A program made the translations under genes and the position numbers. A stretch of 64,000 nt of DNA from Herminiimonas sp. GTDB lineage: Bacteria > Pseudomonadota > Gammaproteobacteria > Burkholderiales > Burkholderiaceae_D. Below, in pieces: positions 35,989 through 44,952 of this stretch. The DNA lies in NCBI GenBank assembly GCA_028292265.1, contig JAQGMR010000051.1, positions 1-64,000 on the forward strand, read 5' to 3'. Every line of letters begins with the position of its first letter. Position 1 is the stretch's first letter. The notes beneath the pieces are model-generated. The model saw only the letters and a list, made by a program, of their open reading frames with translations. It did no database searches and was not told the origin of the DNA.

Positions 35989-36741
35989 ATGAAGCAATTT
36001 GACGAGGCGATTCGTGTAATGCTGGCCGACGACCACAGGACAATGCTGTGGGGCTTGACGGCGCTGATCCAGGGCCAGCGTCCGAGGATGGATGTGGTCT
36101 GCGCCGCGCGAAGCTGCACGGAGGCGCTCGACGGCATCGCGGAATTCGAGCCGGATGTGCTGCTGCTCGATCTCGACATGAACGGCGAAAGCGGGCTTGA
36201 TATATTGCCGGCCCTGCTCAGCAACCGCTCGACTCGGGTTGTTATCCTGACGGGCGACCGTGACCAGGCTACGCTCGACCTCGCTGTCCAACGCGGGGCT
36301 CGCGGCATTCTTCACAAGGACGCGTCGGCCGAGCACGTGCTGAAGGCTATCGAAAAAGTGCATCGCGGCGAATTGTGGCTCGATCAGGAAACGCTTGGGC
36401 GGGTGTTCGGCGCGCTGATGAGTCCTGCAACCTGCATTGCGCGTGACGACCCGGAACTGAAGAAGCAGGCAACGCTTACTGCGCGGGAGAAGAAGATTAT
36501 CCGCACGGTGCTGGCTGAGAGCGGCGCTCCGAACAAGACTATCGCCAACAAACTTTTTATTTCGGAGCACACGTTGCGCAACCATTTGACGTCGATCTAT
36601 CAGAAGCTGGGGGTGGCGAATCGGCTTGGACTTTATGTGTACGCGAACAAGCATCGGCTGGGAGAACCGGCGGGGGAAACGATACGCATTAGTACTGTGA
36701 TTCCGAAAAGATCGCAGCCGCTGTACCGAGCGGGTCAGTGA
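35989..36741 (+). CDS. NarL/FixJ-family response regulator
   Basis: A 250-aa protein. Receiver domain at residues 8-125 with acidic pocket (LADDHR), phosphoacceptor Asp61 in LLLDLDMNGESG, Thr in ILTGD and Lys in HKDAS. C-terminal LuxR-type HTH (about 160-225; LTAREKKIIRTVLAESG ... HTLRNHLTSIYQKLGVANR). Between them is a linker of about 35 residues. GGGG precedes the ATG at a good distance. It is cognate to the preceding kinase and probably regulates the tad locus or surface genes. Confidence 0.92.
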   Translation: MKQFDEAIRVMLADDHRTMLWGLTALIQGQRPRMDVVCAARSCTEALDGIAEFEPDVLLLDLDMNGESGLDILPALLSNRSTRVVILTGDRDQATLDLAVQRGARGILHKDASAEHVLKAIEKVHRGELWLDQETLGRVFGALMSPATCIARDDPELKKQATLTAREKKIIRTVLAESGAPNKTIANKLFISEHTLRNHLTSIYQKLGVANRLGLYVYANKHRLGEPAGETIRISTVIPKRSQPLYRAGQ

Positions 36742-36871
36742 ATTGGCGCTTAGCCGCTACGCTTTGCTCTGCCCGCGACTAATGAAAACAGGATCTTCGT
36801 AGGCCGTTCCGCGGGTAGCGCCACGGCACATATCCGGCTCGACTTGACTGGCTGCCCGATTGGAATGAACG

Positions 36872-37783
36872 CTACGGAGTACTTCCCAAGAGTGGCACTA
36901 CCGTCCGCACGATTTGAATTGCTGCCGGGCCGAGGATAACCATGATTATAGAAGGGAAAATAAAAAGGACCAGCGGGAAAAGCATTTTTGTCGGAACTTT
37001 CGCGGCCATTTCTTCGGCACGCATCTGACGCTTGTAACGAAGATCGTCGGAGAACACCCGAAGCGAATCCCCAATGCTGGTGCCGAACCGGTCAGCCTGC
37101 GTGAGCATGGTGGCGAAGGTGCCGATTTCTTCCACACCGGTCCGCAGGGCAAGATTGCGAAGCGACTTCTCGCGCGTGCCGCCTGCACGCATTTCAAGAT
37201 TCGTAAGATGCAGTTCCTCCGCGAGCACCATGCTCCTGATCATGATTTCGTCCGCCACCTTCGTCAGCGCCGCATCGAGTCCCAGGCCGGCCTCGACACA
37301 GACGAGCATTAAGTCGGCAGCGTCCGGAAAGTGTTCGAAGATCTCGCGCTTGCGGTTCCTGATCGTCCAACCTAGGAAGATGTTTGGCAGGTAGCACCCG
37401 GCCAATGCAGCCAGCGATATACAGAAGATCAAACTAAGATCGTCGACTTGGCCCCACAACCTTAGGACGATAAAGGCCACAGCAGCGAACAGCAACGGCA
37501 ATAGGGTTTTGGCGCCGAAATAGACCATTCGCGCATTCGGGTAGCGAATGCCTGCAGATATGAATTTGATTCGCAACGGCGAAGACTCCCAATTTCCTTC
37601 CGGACTGGAAAGTTTGGCAAATGGTTTAACGATGTCCACCAATGTCTCTTTCCATTGTGATTTCTCCTCCGACCCCGAAAAAGACTGGACGCGCTGCTCT
37701 GCCTTCGTGGGGGTGAGCCAAATAATAAGCGCGCCAAAACCCAGAGCTACGGACAAAAAGATGAACGTGGGAAGAATAAGCAT
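36872..37783 (-). CDS. tadC: Tad pilus inner-membrane protein TadC
   Basis: A 303-aa protein with one N-terminal helix and three later ones enclosing a type II secretion F (T2SSF) domain; motifs include FPDAADLMLVCVEAGLGLDAAL and LRVFSDDLRYKRQMRAEE. TadC pairs with TadB as the inner-membrane platform for the TadA motor. It is the last gene of the tad locus; no tadD (TPR) gene follows. The gap to the convergent response regulator is 130 bp with no clear terminator. Confidence 0.93.
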   Translation of the reverse strand: MLILPTFIFLSVALGFGALIIWLTPTKAEQRVQSFSGSEEKSQWKETLVDIVKPFAKLSSPEGNWESSPLRIKFISAGIRYPNARMVYFGAKTLLPLLFAAVAFIVLRLWGQVDDLSLIFCISLAALAGCYLPNIFLGWTIRNRKREIFEHFPDAADLMLVCVEAGLGLDAALTKVADEIMIRSMVLAEELHLTNLEMRAGGTREKSLRNLALRTGVEEIGTFATMLTQADRFGTSIGDSLRVFSDDLRYKRQMRAEEMAAKVPTKMLFPLVLFIFPSIIMVILGPAAIQIVRTVVPLLGSTP

Positions 37784-37831
37784 GATCGTAGCCTGATGAA
37801 AGTTGATGGCTTGGCCGTAGAAGTTCGCGCC

Positions 37832-38824
37832 TTAGACCCGAATTTTTATTATCTTGACGATGATTAGGATTCCCAGGGCCATCATCACCAACATGTACTT
37901 GACAATGGTGACCCCCAATGGATCAGTCCACAACGGCGACATGAAACCCGGATTGAAGATGTTTAAGAGGCCTGCCATTGCGAAGGGCATCAAACTTAGG
38001 ATCCACGCGGACAATCGGCCTTCCGAGGAAAGCACTTTTATCTTATAGCGAAGTTTCAGACGTTCTCGAACCAGACGGCTTAAATTCGTCAGAACTTCAG
38101 CGAGGTTGCCGCCAGACTCGCGCTGGATCATCACTGCAACGACGAAGTAACGCAGATCCGTAGTAGGCACTCTTGTGCTGAGATTAGTTAGAGCCTGCTG
38201 AAGGGAAACGCCGAAATTGACTTCGTCGTGGACGATGCCAAACTCGCCGGCTATAGGCTCTGCCATCTCTTCTCCCAGCATCTGAAGGCTCGACGAGAAG
38301 GCATGCCCTGAGCGCAAAGCGCGGACCATCAGGTCGAGCCCATCGGGTAGCTGCTCCTCAATCTTACGCAACCGCCGACTGCGCCGGTACGCCACATAAA
38401 GGCGCGGAACGGCCGCTGCAAGCGCGCCAAGGAGTAAACCCGTTAGGGCGGATTGGTGAGCGAGCGAGGTGACTGCGATGAAGATCGCGATGCCGAACAT
38501 GGCAGAGATGAAGACCAGATTTGAGCCTGTCCAATCTAGCCCGGCCTGATGAATGCTTCGCTGAAGGCGAGCGGCCCGCGGCATCCTTAGAAATAGCCGC
38601 TCCAACGTTGGAAGCTCCCTTAGCATGCGCTGCTTAAGTATACGCGTTCGCCCTGAAGCATCGAGGGATGCGGACAGCGCGCTCAACCGCTGCTGGAGCC
38701 TCTTCGCGCCAGCTCCCCGCTTGGACTGCCATAGGATTACCAGCCCCTCGATTGTCAGAAGCACCGTCACGAAAACCAGCACCGACATGATCAGGAGAGA
38801 ATCGCTTCCAATAAACTGCGGCAT
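37832..38824 (-). CDS. tadB: Tad pilus inner-membrane protein TadB
   Basis: A 330-aa T2SSF-domain protein: one helix at the start, two around residues 95-145, and two at the end. Motifs LPDGLDLMVRALRSGHAFSS and VAVMIQRESGGNLAEVL are typical TadB. AAGGA lies 8 bases before the ATG. The gap to the tadA stop is 12 bp, which suggests tight coupling. Confidence 0.94.
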   Translation of the reverse strand: MPQFIGSDSLLIMSVLVFVTVLLTIEGLVILWQSKRGAGAKRLQQRLSALSASLDASGRTRILKQRMLRELPTLERLFLRMPRAARLQRSIHQAGLDWTGSNLVFISAMFGIAIFIAVTSLAHQSALTGLLLGALAAAVPRLYVAYRRSRRLRKIEEQLPDGLDLMVRALRSGHAFSSSLQMLGEEMAEPIAGEFGIVHDEVNFGVSLQQALTNLSTRVPTTDLRYFVVAVMIQRESGGNLAEVLTNLSRLVRERLKLRYKIKVLSSEGRLSAWILSLMPFAMAGLLNIFNPGFMSPLWTDPLGVTIVKYMLVMMALGILIIVKIIKIRV

Positions 38825-38836
38825 GATTGGTTTCCT

Positions 38837-40183
38837 TCAGAGGTAGTGCTTGGTCGGGTCAAACATGCTGTCCGCGAGCAAAATGCCAAACGATTCCAGA
38901 CGTGAGGAGAACTTCGGCCGAATCCCCGTGGCGTGGAAATGGCCAATGATGTTGCCCTGGCTGTCGATGCCGGTTTGCCGGTACGCGAAGATTTCCTGCA
39001 TGGTGATGATCTCTCCCTCCATGCCAGTAATTTCCTGGATGCTGGTGACCTTGCGCTTGCCATCAATCAGTCGCAGCTGCTGGATAATCACCGTGATTGC
39101 CGACGCGATCTGTTGGCGCGCTGCCTTATGTGGAAGATTCAGGTTTGCCATGCCGATCATATTTTCAAGCCGTGACAGCGCATCGCGCGGCGTGTTGGCG
39201 TGGATCGTGGTAAGCGACCCCTCATGCCCTGTATTCATGGCCTGCAGCATGTCCACCGCTTCAGCACCGCGTACTTCACCAATGACGATCCGGTCGGGCC
39301 GCATTCGCAAGGCATTACGGACCAGTGCACGGGCATTGATTTCACCCTTGCCCTCGATGTTCGTGGGCCTGCTCTCCATTCGGACGACGTGTGGCTGCTG
39401 TAGCTGCAGTTCCGCGGCATCTTCGATGGTGACAATGCGCTCCGACGCCGGTATGTACCCGGAAAGAATGTTCAGCAAGGTGGTCTTGCCGGCACCGGTG
39501 CCACCAGAGATCAAGATGTTTACCTTCGCCTTGGCCAGACCTTCGAGGATCATGGCCATCTCTGGCGTCAAGGTTTTTAAATCGTCGACCAGGTCCTCCA
39601 TCTTCAGTGGTATATGAGCGAAGCGCCGAATCGACATCATCGGTCCGTCCAGCGCGATAGGGGGGATTACCGCATTGACGCGGGATCCGTCCGGTAGCCT
39701 GGCATCCACCATCGGGCTTGACTCGTCGATCCGCCGTCCGACAAGGGAGACGATCTTGTCGATAATGCGAAGCAGATGCTTTTCGTCGGTAAATGTGACG
39801 TTGCTCAGTTCCAGTCTGCCATGACGCTCGACATAGATGCTGTCGAAGCGATTAACTAGAATATCTGACACCGTCGGGTCGGCCATCAACAGTTCTATTG
39901 GACCGAAGCCAAGCATTTCATGCTGAATGTCCCGTATGAGCGTACGACGTTCAAGGTCGTTGACCGCTGCCTGTTCATCGTCGAGCAGACGCTCGACCAT
40001 CGTTGCGATCTCCTGTCGCAACTGTTCCGGCCTCAGGGTCTCGAGAATCGCAAGGTCGGACTGCTCCAATAGTTTAAGGTGGATCCTGCCCTTTAGCTGC
40101 TTGTATGCTTCGCTTGGGCCCTGGTTCTCTGCCGGCCCGCTAGGCACGGAGCGAACGGCAGTCAGTTTTTCGCGGAATGACAT
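38837..40183 (-). CDS. tadA: Tad pilus ATPase TadA/CpaF
   Basis: A 448-aa secretion ATPase (GspE/VirB11-like, CpaF type). Walker [13 protein letters not shown], Asp box region with [12 protein letters not shown], Walker [18 protein letters not shown] and His box [15 protein letters not shown] at 40183 with AAAGGA 5 bases upstream; the frame extends 18 codons upstream but without support. Powers both assembly and, in some species, retraction of Flp pili. Confidence 0.96.
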   Translation of the reverse strand: MSFREKLTAVRSVPSGPAENQGPSEAYKQLKGRIHLKLLEQSDLAILETLRPEQLRQEIATMVERLLDDEQAAVNDLERRTLIRDIQHEMLGFGPIELLMADPTVSDILVNRFDSIYVERHGRLELSNVTFTDEKHLLRIIDKIVSLVGRRIDESSPMVDARLPDGSRVNAVIPPIALDGPMMSIRRFAHIPLKMEDLVDDLKTLTPEMAMILEGLAKAKVNILISGGTGAGKTTLLNILSGYIPASERIVTIEDAAELQLQQPHVVRMESRPTNIEGKGEINARALVRNALRMRPDRIVIGEVRGAEAVDMLQAMNTGHEGSLTTIHANTPRDALSRLENMIGMANLNLPHKAARQQIASAITVIIQQLRLIDGKRKVTSIQEITGMEGEIITMQEIFAYRQTGIDSQGNIIGHFHATGIRPKFSSRLESFGILLADSMFDPTKHYL

Positions 40184-40273
40184 GAAAGTCCTTTGTTTGG
40201 TCCTGCTGCGACTGATTGAAGCACCGCGGCACGGCAAAAAGCATGGATATCGCTTGGCATAAAGCCCTTAGCC

Positions 40274-41425
40274 TCAGGCGCGCCTGAAAAGCCGCCCAAG
40301 TACTCCCTGGCCGTCTTCGACGCGAGGGCTCAGTGTCGTGACCAATTCAGCGAGATTTCTCGCAACGGCATTGGATCGGGCAGTTTGTACTAGAGCGCTT
40401 CCATGGTTGATAGAGGCATTCACGTCTTTGTAGGAATTGGGCACAGTGTGCAACCTATGGGCGCCGAGGGAGCGCTGGATGGCGTCCACCCCGATGTCGC
40501 CGCTGCGCTCGAAGCGGTTGACCAGCAATTCTATTTTTTCTGTTGAATAGTCAAGCGACCGGAATACCGCAAGCAGCCTGCTCGCATTGCGCAAATGCGG
40601 CAGGCCGGCCTGCAGGACGGGGAAAATACGGTAAGCGCGATCGAGCGCCTTGATGGTCAGTGGGTCGAGCGTACGTGCCATGTCAAGCACGACGAAGTCG
40701 TATTGCATCACCGCCTGTTTTAATATGGCTTCGATATGCTCCGGCTTCACTTCCATGGCCGCTGAGGGGTCATCAGGTGCAGCCAAGATGCTGAAGTTAG
40801 GCGTAACTCGTACAGCCGCCGCAGCGAGGAATGACGAGTCCAGACGGCTGATGTCACGTGCCACATCGGCAATCGTTACCGGTGCTTTGCCGTCGTGCAG
40901 GAAAGATAGAGCGTCGCCGAACTGCAGGTTGAGGTCGATCAGCAATACGCTTTTCGACGCCGCTAGCTGATAGCCAAAGTTCGTTGCAAGGAAGGTGGCG
41001 CCGCATCCACCCTTGCACGGCATGAAGGCTAGAATTTTGCCTGGGCTCCGCCCGTGCGGCACTGCCAATTTGGACGCGATCCGCTGCACGGCTGCATCTA
41101 GCGCAGCCGGGGAAGCCGGCGAAGGGAGCACCTCGCGTACCCCCGCGCGCATCGACCGAATCAGGAATTCGGGCGTATTCGTGGAGCACAGCAAAACGAC
41201 CGCGACGCCAGGAAAATGCGTCGTGACGTATTCCACTTGGTCGAGTTCGTTCACATCGCAGCACATGCCTTCAACAATCATCAGGTCCGGCTGCTCCTGC
41301 TCCGCCATGCCACGCATCCTGCTTTTGCCTCCTTCGGCGAGAACAACGGAGTGGGATGCGGCTCCGAGACAACGTGCCATTTCCTGCATGCTGCTTCTGC
41401 TTGGAGAAATAACGGCGATCTTCAT
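40274..41425 (-). CDS. tadZ: Tad pilus localisation ATPase TadZ/CpaE
   Basis: A 383-aa protein. Residues 1-125 form an atypical receiver-like domain (LMIVEGMCCDVNELD in place of the usual phosphoacceptor region), then a MinD/ParA-type ATPase with the deviant Walker A KGGCGATFLATN and Walker A' LLIDLNLQFGDALS. The ATPase resembles CpaE/TadZ, which places the pilus machine at the cell pole. GAGGA precedes the ATG. The gap to tadA is 90 bp. Confidence 0.92.
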   Translation of the reverse strand: MKIAVISPSRSSMQEMARCLGAASHSVVLAEGGKSRMRGMAEQEQPDLMIVEGMCCDVNELDQVEYVTTHFPGVAVVLLCSTNTPEFLIRSMRAGVREVLPSPASPAALDAAVQRIASKLAVPHGRSPGKILAFMPCKGGCGATFLATNFGYQLAASKSVLLIDLNLQFGDALSFLHDGKAPVTIADVARDISRLDSSFLAAAAVRVTPNFSILAAPDDPSAAMEVKPEHIEAILKQAVMQYDFVVLDMARTLDPLTIKALDRAYRIFPVLQAGLPHLRNASRLLAVFRSLDYSTEKIELLVNRFERSGDIGVDAIQRSLGAHRLHTVPNSYKDVNASINHGSALVQTARSNAVARNLAELVTTLSPRVEDGQGVLGRLFRRA

Positions 41426-41442
41426 TCTTGTCCTCTAGTTGG

Positions 41443-41874
41443 TTAGCAGATGGTTCCGCTGTGTGAATCCTGCCGCATGATTTCGCGTGGAAGGTAGGTG
41501 GAGAAGCTGGGCATTGGTATAGCGGCGAACGACGCAACTCCCACTATTGGGGATATCCATTGAAAATTAAGACCGGTAATGGTGACAGTTACCCCTTCGC
41601 ACGTGGCAGTCGTGCATGAGTTCGGACTCCAGGCGAGATTGATGGTGGCGATTTGCGGAAGCAGTCCCTGCATCTTCGCAAGCACCGCGGGAGTATTAGC
41701 GCCGTCACCGCAGACCACCGCATAGCGCGCTCCAGCGCGTGCCGCTTCGTTCGCTGCGCTCCACATGAAGAGCATGCGGCTGAAGTCCACGATCCCGAAC
41801 ATAAATGTACAAAGGATTAGCAGCGCGAAGCAGAATTCGACCACTGTGCTTCCAGATTCATTTTTTCGGTTCAT
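41443..41874 (-). CDS. tadE: TadE-like pseudopilin
   Basis: A 143-aa protein starting with a short basic leader and a type IV-like hydrophobic helix: NESGSTVVEFCFALLILCTF, i.e. Gly then Glu at +5 as in TadE-type pseudopilins. The rest is a small beta-rich, two-Cys domain. The gene overlaps the preceding TadE-like gene by ATGA. Probably processed by the prepilin peptidase of this locus. Confidence 0.87.
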   Translation of the reverse strand: MNRKNESGSTVVEFCFALLILCTFMFGIVDFSRMLFMWSAANEAARAGARYAVVCGDGANTPAVLAKMQGLLPQIATINLAWSPNSCTTATCEGVTVTITGLNFQWISPIVGVASFAAIPMPSFSTYLPREIMRQDSHSGTIC

Positions 41875-42317
41875 ATGGGGCTCCGCATTGTTGCGGCGAT
41901 AGGACTGTAGGTCAGTACGCCGGGCGTATTGGCGCTACCAAAGTTGTCGCCGTATGCACTCGTAAATAAGAACCGGAACTCGTAGCCCGTTACGCTGACG
42001 GTCACGGTGTTGATAACAGGGTCGGTCCCCACCGTCTGCCATGTTGGCGCGGGCACATTCGCCACGGTGAGGCCCCGGGCCAGCGGGGTACCGGTTCCGA
42101 GCGTATTGCCGTAGACGACAAGATTTCTCGCCTCAACTATCTTCGTTCCTGGGCTTTGCGTAGAGAGATAGCGGGCGGCGTCGCGAACCGACTTGGTGAG
42201 AGTGTTGTACTGGTAAAGCGCCCGACCGAACTCAGTCGTAATGAACGTCATGATTAGCAGCATTGGAAGAATCAATGCCAGCTCGATTAATGCAACTCCG
42301 CTTTGCCGTGCTCTCAT
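41871..42317 (-). CDS. Second TadE-like pseudopilin
   Basis: A 148-aa protein. Start MRARQSGVALIELALILPM at 42317, with GAGG upstream; the Gly-Val-Ala-Leu-Ile-Glu pattern is the pseudopilin cleavage site and TadE family signature. The mature domain contains VRDAARYLS, frequent in TadE proteins. It lies between tadG-like (7-bp gap) and tadE (4-bp overlap). Confidence 0.87.
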   Translation of the reverse strand: MRARQSGVALIELALILPMLLIMTFITTEFGRALYQYNTLTKSVRDAARYLSTQSPGTKIVEARNLVVYGNTLGTGTPLARGLTVANVPAPTWQTVGTDPVINTVTVSVTGYEFRFLFTSAYGDNFGSANTPGVLTYSPIAATMRSPI

Positions 42318-42324
42318 GTCGTCC

Positions 42325-43605
42325 TCACCTGACCAGGACAGGGACCAGCGGACCGGCTGTTCCGCCGGGAATGCCGTTTGTTGTGCATGGGCTGCTGGGG
42401 CTGCCGGCCAAGCCACGGTATTCCAAGTGCGCATTGGCTTGAGGGCCGGTCAAAGGTTCCAGCATGAACATGCAAGCGTAGTCGGTCACCCTTGAGGAGG
42501 CGTCGATCACTGGAACCACAACCAACCGTCGACTGTAACCATATGTCATGTGCTCGCCACCGGTCCCAGGGGTCGCTAGGGTTTTAAAGCTGTTGAGAGC
42601 ATTTTGATCATTGAAAGCGATACGGCTCCCGTCTTTCAGGTTGGTGCCAGCATCATCAAAGGAGGAGTATTTACCGCGCTTAATCAGGTAATTCTCAGCA
42701 GTGGGGTCCGACCCGGTGGCCGGCTGGCCCGCAAACGCGTTTTGCGGCGGCAAATTTCTCCAGTTCACCCCTGTGTATGCGTATCCGGTAAAGTCAGGGT
42801 GATTGATTGAAGGGAGTTCGTTGTTCTTGTAGATACCGAAGCGGTAATTCCATGGCGTATCTACCGCTGTTTGAGCGCCGGGAGTACCCAGGACGTCTCC
42901 GATCCTGGTGCCGCACGAGCCCCCCTCGGACAATTCCTTCTTTGTTTCATTGGCGCTGTTGCTGCCGTCAAGGTTGTACCATCCAAGTTCACCCGAACCC
43001 GGTGTACGGTTTCCGAACACAGTGACCCATTCACCTATCAGAAAATTGAAGTTGTTTCCAGCGTTGCCGCCAGCCTTTGCCTTTAATGCAACCGGTATCG
43101 GACAGGTCGTTTGCGCGCTGCCACGAGTCGCGACAGCAAAGGCGCCGACATTCTGCGTAGTGGGAAAGGTCGTAGTGTTACCGGAAAAAACGCCCAGCAT
43201 TTGCAGCAGCCATAGGCGGACGTCCGGCTGGGTGTGTGTACATTCTGCGTACCTTGCGGCCAGCGCGGAGGTAGTCGGCGTGTAGGTTGAGTCCCGGTAC
43301 GTGATGTTTGCATCAACGATCATGCCCTTGCCGCCCCATGTGGCGGACTGCATATCGACCCGGTTCAGGTTGCCCGCCGTCCTCCCGGCGCTAGAGGCGC
43401 GCGTTTTCGCGTCAGCCAGCCCGTCCAATTCCTGGGCCGCTGCGAGTGCACAACTATCCATGGCTGTCTGCAATTCCGACTTGACGATGAAGAGACGTCC
43501 GAAGTCAAGCGCAATGCCCATGAATCCAAGCAAAAAGAACAGCATGAGCGCGACCGTAATGATTACGGCGCCGTCTTGTCGGCTGTGAGCATGGGTGTGG
43601 TACAT
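42325..43605 (-). CDS. tadG: TadG-like Flp pilus assembly protein
   Basis: A 426-aa protein with an N-terminal TadG helix: DGAVIITVALMLFFLLGF, then FGRLFIVKSELQTAMDSCALAAAQELDG, a hallmark of the putative Flp pilus-assembly TadE/G-like family. The rest is a large extracytoplasmic domain with several Cys; I do not see a von Willebrand MIDAS motif. AGAGG is 8 bases before the ATG. Its N-terminus suggests processing like TadE. Confidence 0.88.
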   Translation of the reverse strand: MYHTHAHSRQDGAVIITVALMLFFLLGFMGIALDFGRLFIVKSELQTAMDSCALAAAQELDGLADAKTRASSAGRTAGNLNRVDMQSATWGGKGMIVDANITYRDSTYTPTTSALAARYAECTHTQPDVRLWLLQMLGVFSGNTTTFPTTQNVGAFAVATRGSAQTTCPIPVALKAKAGGNAGNNFNFLIGEWVTVFGNRTPGSGELGWYNLDGSNSANETKKELSEGGSCGTRIGDVLGTPGAQTAVDTPWNYRFGIYKNNELPSINHPDFTGYAYTGVNWRNLPPQNAFAGQPATGSDPTAENYLIKRGKYSSFDDAGTNLKDGSRIAFNDQNALNSFKTLATPGTGGEHMTYGYSRRLVVVPVIDASSRVTDYACMFMLEPLTGPQANAHLEYRGLAGSPSSPCTTNGIPGGTAGPLVPVLVR

Positions 43606-43740
43606 GAGTTAGCCTCTTGCACAACTTTGAATTCAAATTGACTAAGACAATGCTTGGAAAGAGCGTTACTGTACGGCCGCTCAAACGGTTGTGTGCAGCC
43701 CAGCGCAATACGCGCTAGGCTGCCCATTGAGAGTGGCCTT

Positions 43741-43947
43741 TTATAGACACGCGGGACCAGATCCGAGACATGTAGCGACACGGCCGATAAAGCCAGTAAA
43801 GCTCGTGCCGGTAAGACCGCGAAGTGCGATCACCAAAGTGATCGACACGACCGCGATGATGAGTGCATATTCGATCACTTGTGCGCCGTCTTCTTCCACG
43901 GTGAAGGAGCGGACCGAATGATTCATTGCTGTGAATAGCTTGTTCAT
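43741..43947 (-). CDS. flp: Flp-type major pilin, copy 1
   Basis: A 68-aa prepilin: basic/polar leader of 21 residues ending in Gly21, cleavage motif G/AQVIEY with Glu at +5 and Tyr at +6, then a hydrophobic helix, then a short tail with two Cys (VATCLGSGPACL). AGAGGG lies 9 bases before the ATG. Class III (Flp) pilins are processed by the TadV peptidase. About 85 percent identical by eye to copy 2 and of identical length. Confidence 0.95.
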   Translation of the reverse strand: MNKLFTAMNHSVRSFTVEEDGAQVIEYALIIAVVSITLVIALRGLTGTSFTGFIGRVATCLGSGPACL

Positions 43948-44292
43948 TTGCTTTACCCTCTATATGTTAAGTAAGTTGACAAGTACTGCCCGGTGCTGCC
44001 TTCTTCGACTACCGCCCTGCACTATCGATTACCAACGCAGCTGGACCGCATTGTCTAGAAGTCGCCAGTTGCTCGGAGACGGTTACTTCGATGCCACGCG
44101 ACTTAACGATGCATGGAAGCGAAACATGGCGTCTCCGCAGACGTCTCTTGCGTGCCGAAGTCTGGTCCGCTTCTTGTGGCCCACGCCGACGACGACACCG
44201 AAACAGCAGTCGGGGCCAATTCAGACGCTGTGCCTGCCTGGACAGGGACTTGCGTACAGGGTCCAGTAGCGCCGTAATGTGATGGAACTGAT
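43948..44292. other. Intergenic region between the two pilin genes
   Basis: 345 bp without a credible gene. It contains the ribosome binding site of flp copy 1 and presumably separate transcription signals for the two pilins. I found no clear sigma-70 or sigma-54 box and no terminator. Confidence 0.4.
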
Positions 44293-44499
44293 CTATAGGC
44301 ACGCCGGCCCCGATCCAAGACACGTAGCGACACGCCCGATGAAGCCAGTAAAGCTGGCGCCGGTAAGGTCGCGTAGCGCAATCACCAGGGTGATTGACAC
44401 GACGGCGATGATGAGCGCGTACTCGATTACTTGCGCGCCCTTCTCCTCCTTCGCGAAGGAACGGGCGGAACGATTCATTGCCGTATAAAGCTTGTTCAT
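44293..44499 (-). CDS. Flp-type major pilin, copy 2
   Basis: A 68-aa prepilin with the same plan as copy 1: leader ending in KEEKG, cleavage motif G/AQVIEY, hydrophobic helix and the same two-Cys tail. Differences cluster in the leader (NRSARSFAKEEK against NHSVRSFTVEED) and at a few helix-distal positions (RDLTGAS against RGLTGTS). GGAGGG lies 8 bases before the ATG. It is the promoter-proximal pilin of the locus. Confidence 0.95.
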   Translation of the reverse strand: MNKLYTAMNRSARSFAKEEKGAQVIEYALIIAVVSITLVIALRDLTGASFTGFIGRVATCLGSGPACL

Positions 44500-44641
44500 G
44501 TGTATTGCCCTCCGAATGTTGATGATTAAAAAGATCAACTTCTACTTCCCCGTTGCTGGTGCGCCGTCCGCTATGATTCTGTAACTCGATCCACGCCACT
44601 GAAACGGCTTTCCCTTTTGGACGCCCGCAGTTTCAAGACTG

Positions 44642-44917
44642 TTACTGCCCTCTGCCGTTTCCTATGCTGCCCCCAATGTTGATCACATTGGTCACCGGCG
44701 GCGGCGCCTTAAACGTACTTTCGTAACGCACCATCGCCTCCCGCGCCGACCGGCCGTCCATACCGAGCGCCTGGTCCGTATTCGATCCGGCCTCGGGGTG
44801 CAGCGTCATCTGCATACGCGCACTCCGTACGGCATCGCCGAACTTGGCGTCGTAGTTAGGCGTGGTCGAGCATCCGGCCACGACGGTGAGTAGCAGTGGT
44901 AACGCGATCCGTTTCAT
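44642..44917 (-). CDS. Small Tad-locus lipoprotein
   Basis: A 91-aa protein with a lipobox VVAGC (about residue 15), then a polar mature part containing AKFGDAVRSARMQMTLHPEAG and a Gly-rich end. The start at 44917 has GGAGG 5 bases upstream; the adjacent ATG at 44920 is too close. Small lipoproteins with the FGDAVR/AR pattern occur after the secretin in proteobacterial tad loci and may help secretin insertion. Confidence 0.85.
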   Translation of the reverse strand: MKRIALPLLLTVVAGCSTTPNYDAKFGDAVRSARMQMTLHPEAGSNTDQALGMDGRSAREAMVRYESTFKAPPPVTNVINIGGSIGNGRGQ

Positions 44918-44952
44918 CATGTCCTCCAATTATTTTGGTACAGCCTCTGTCC

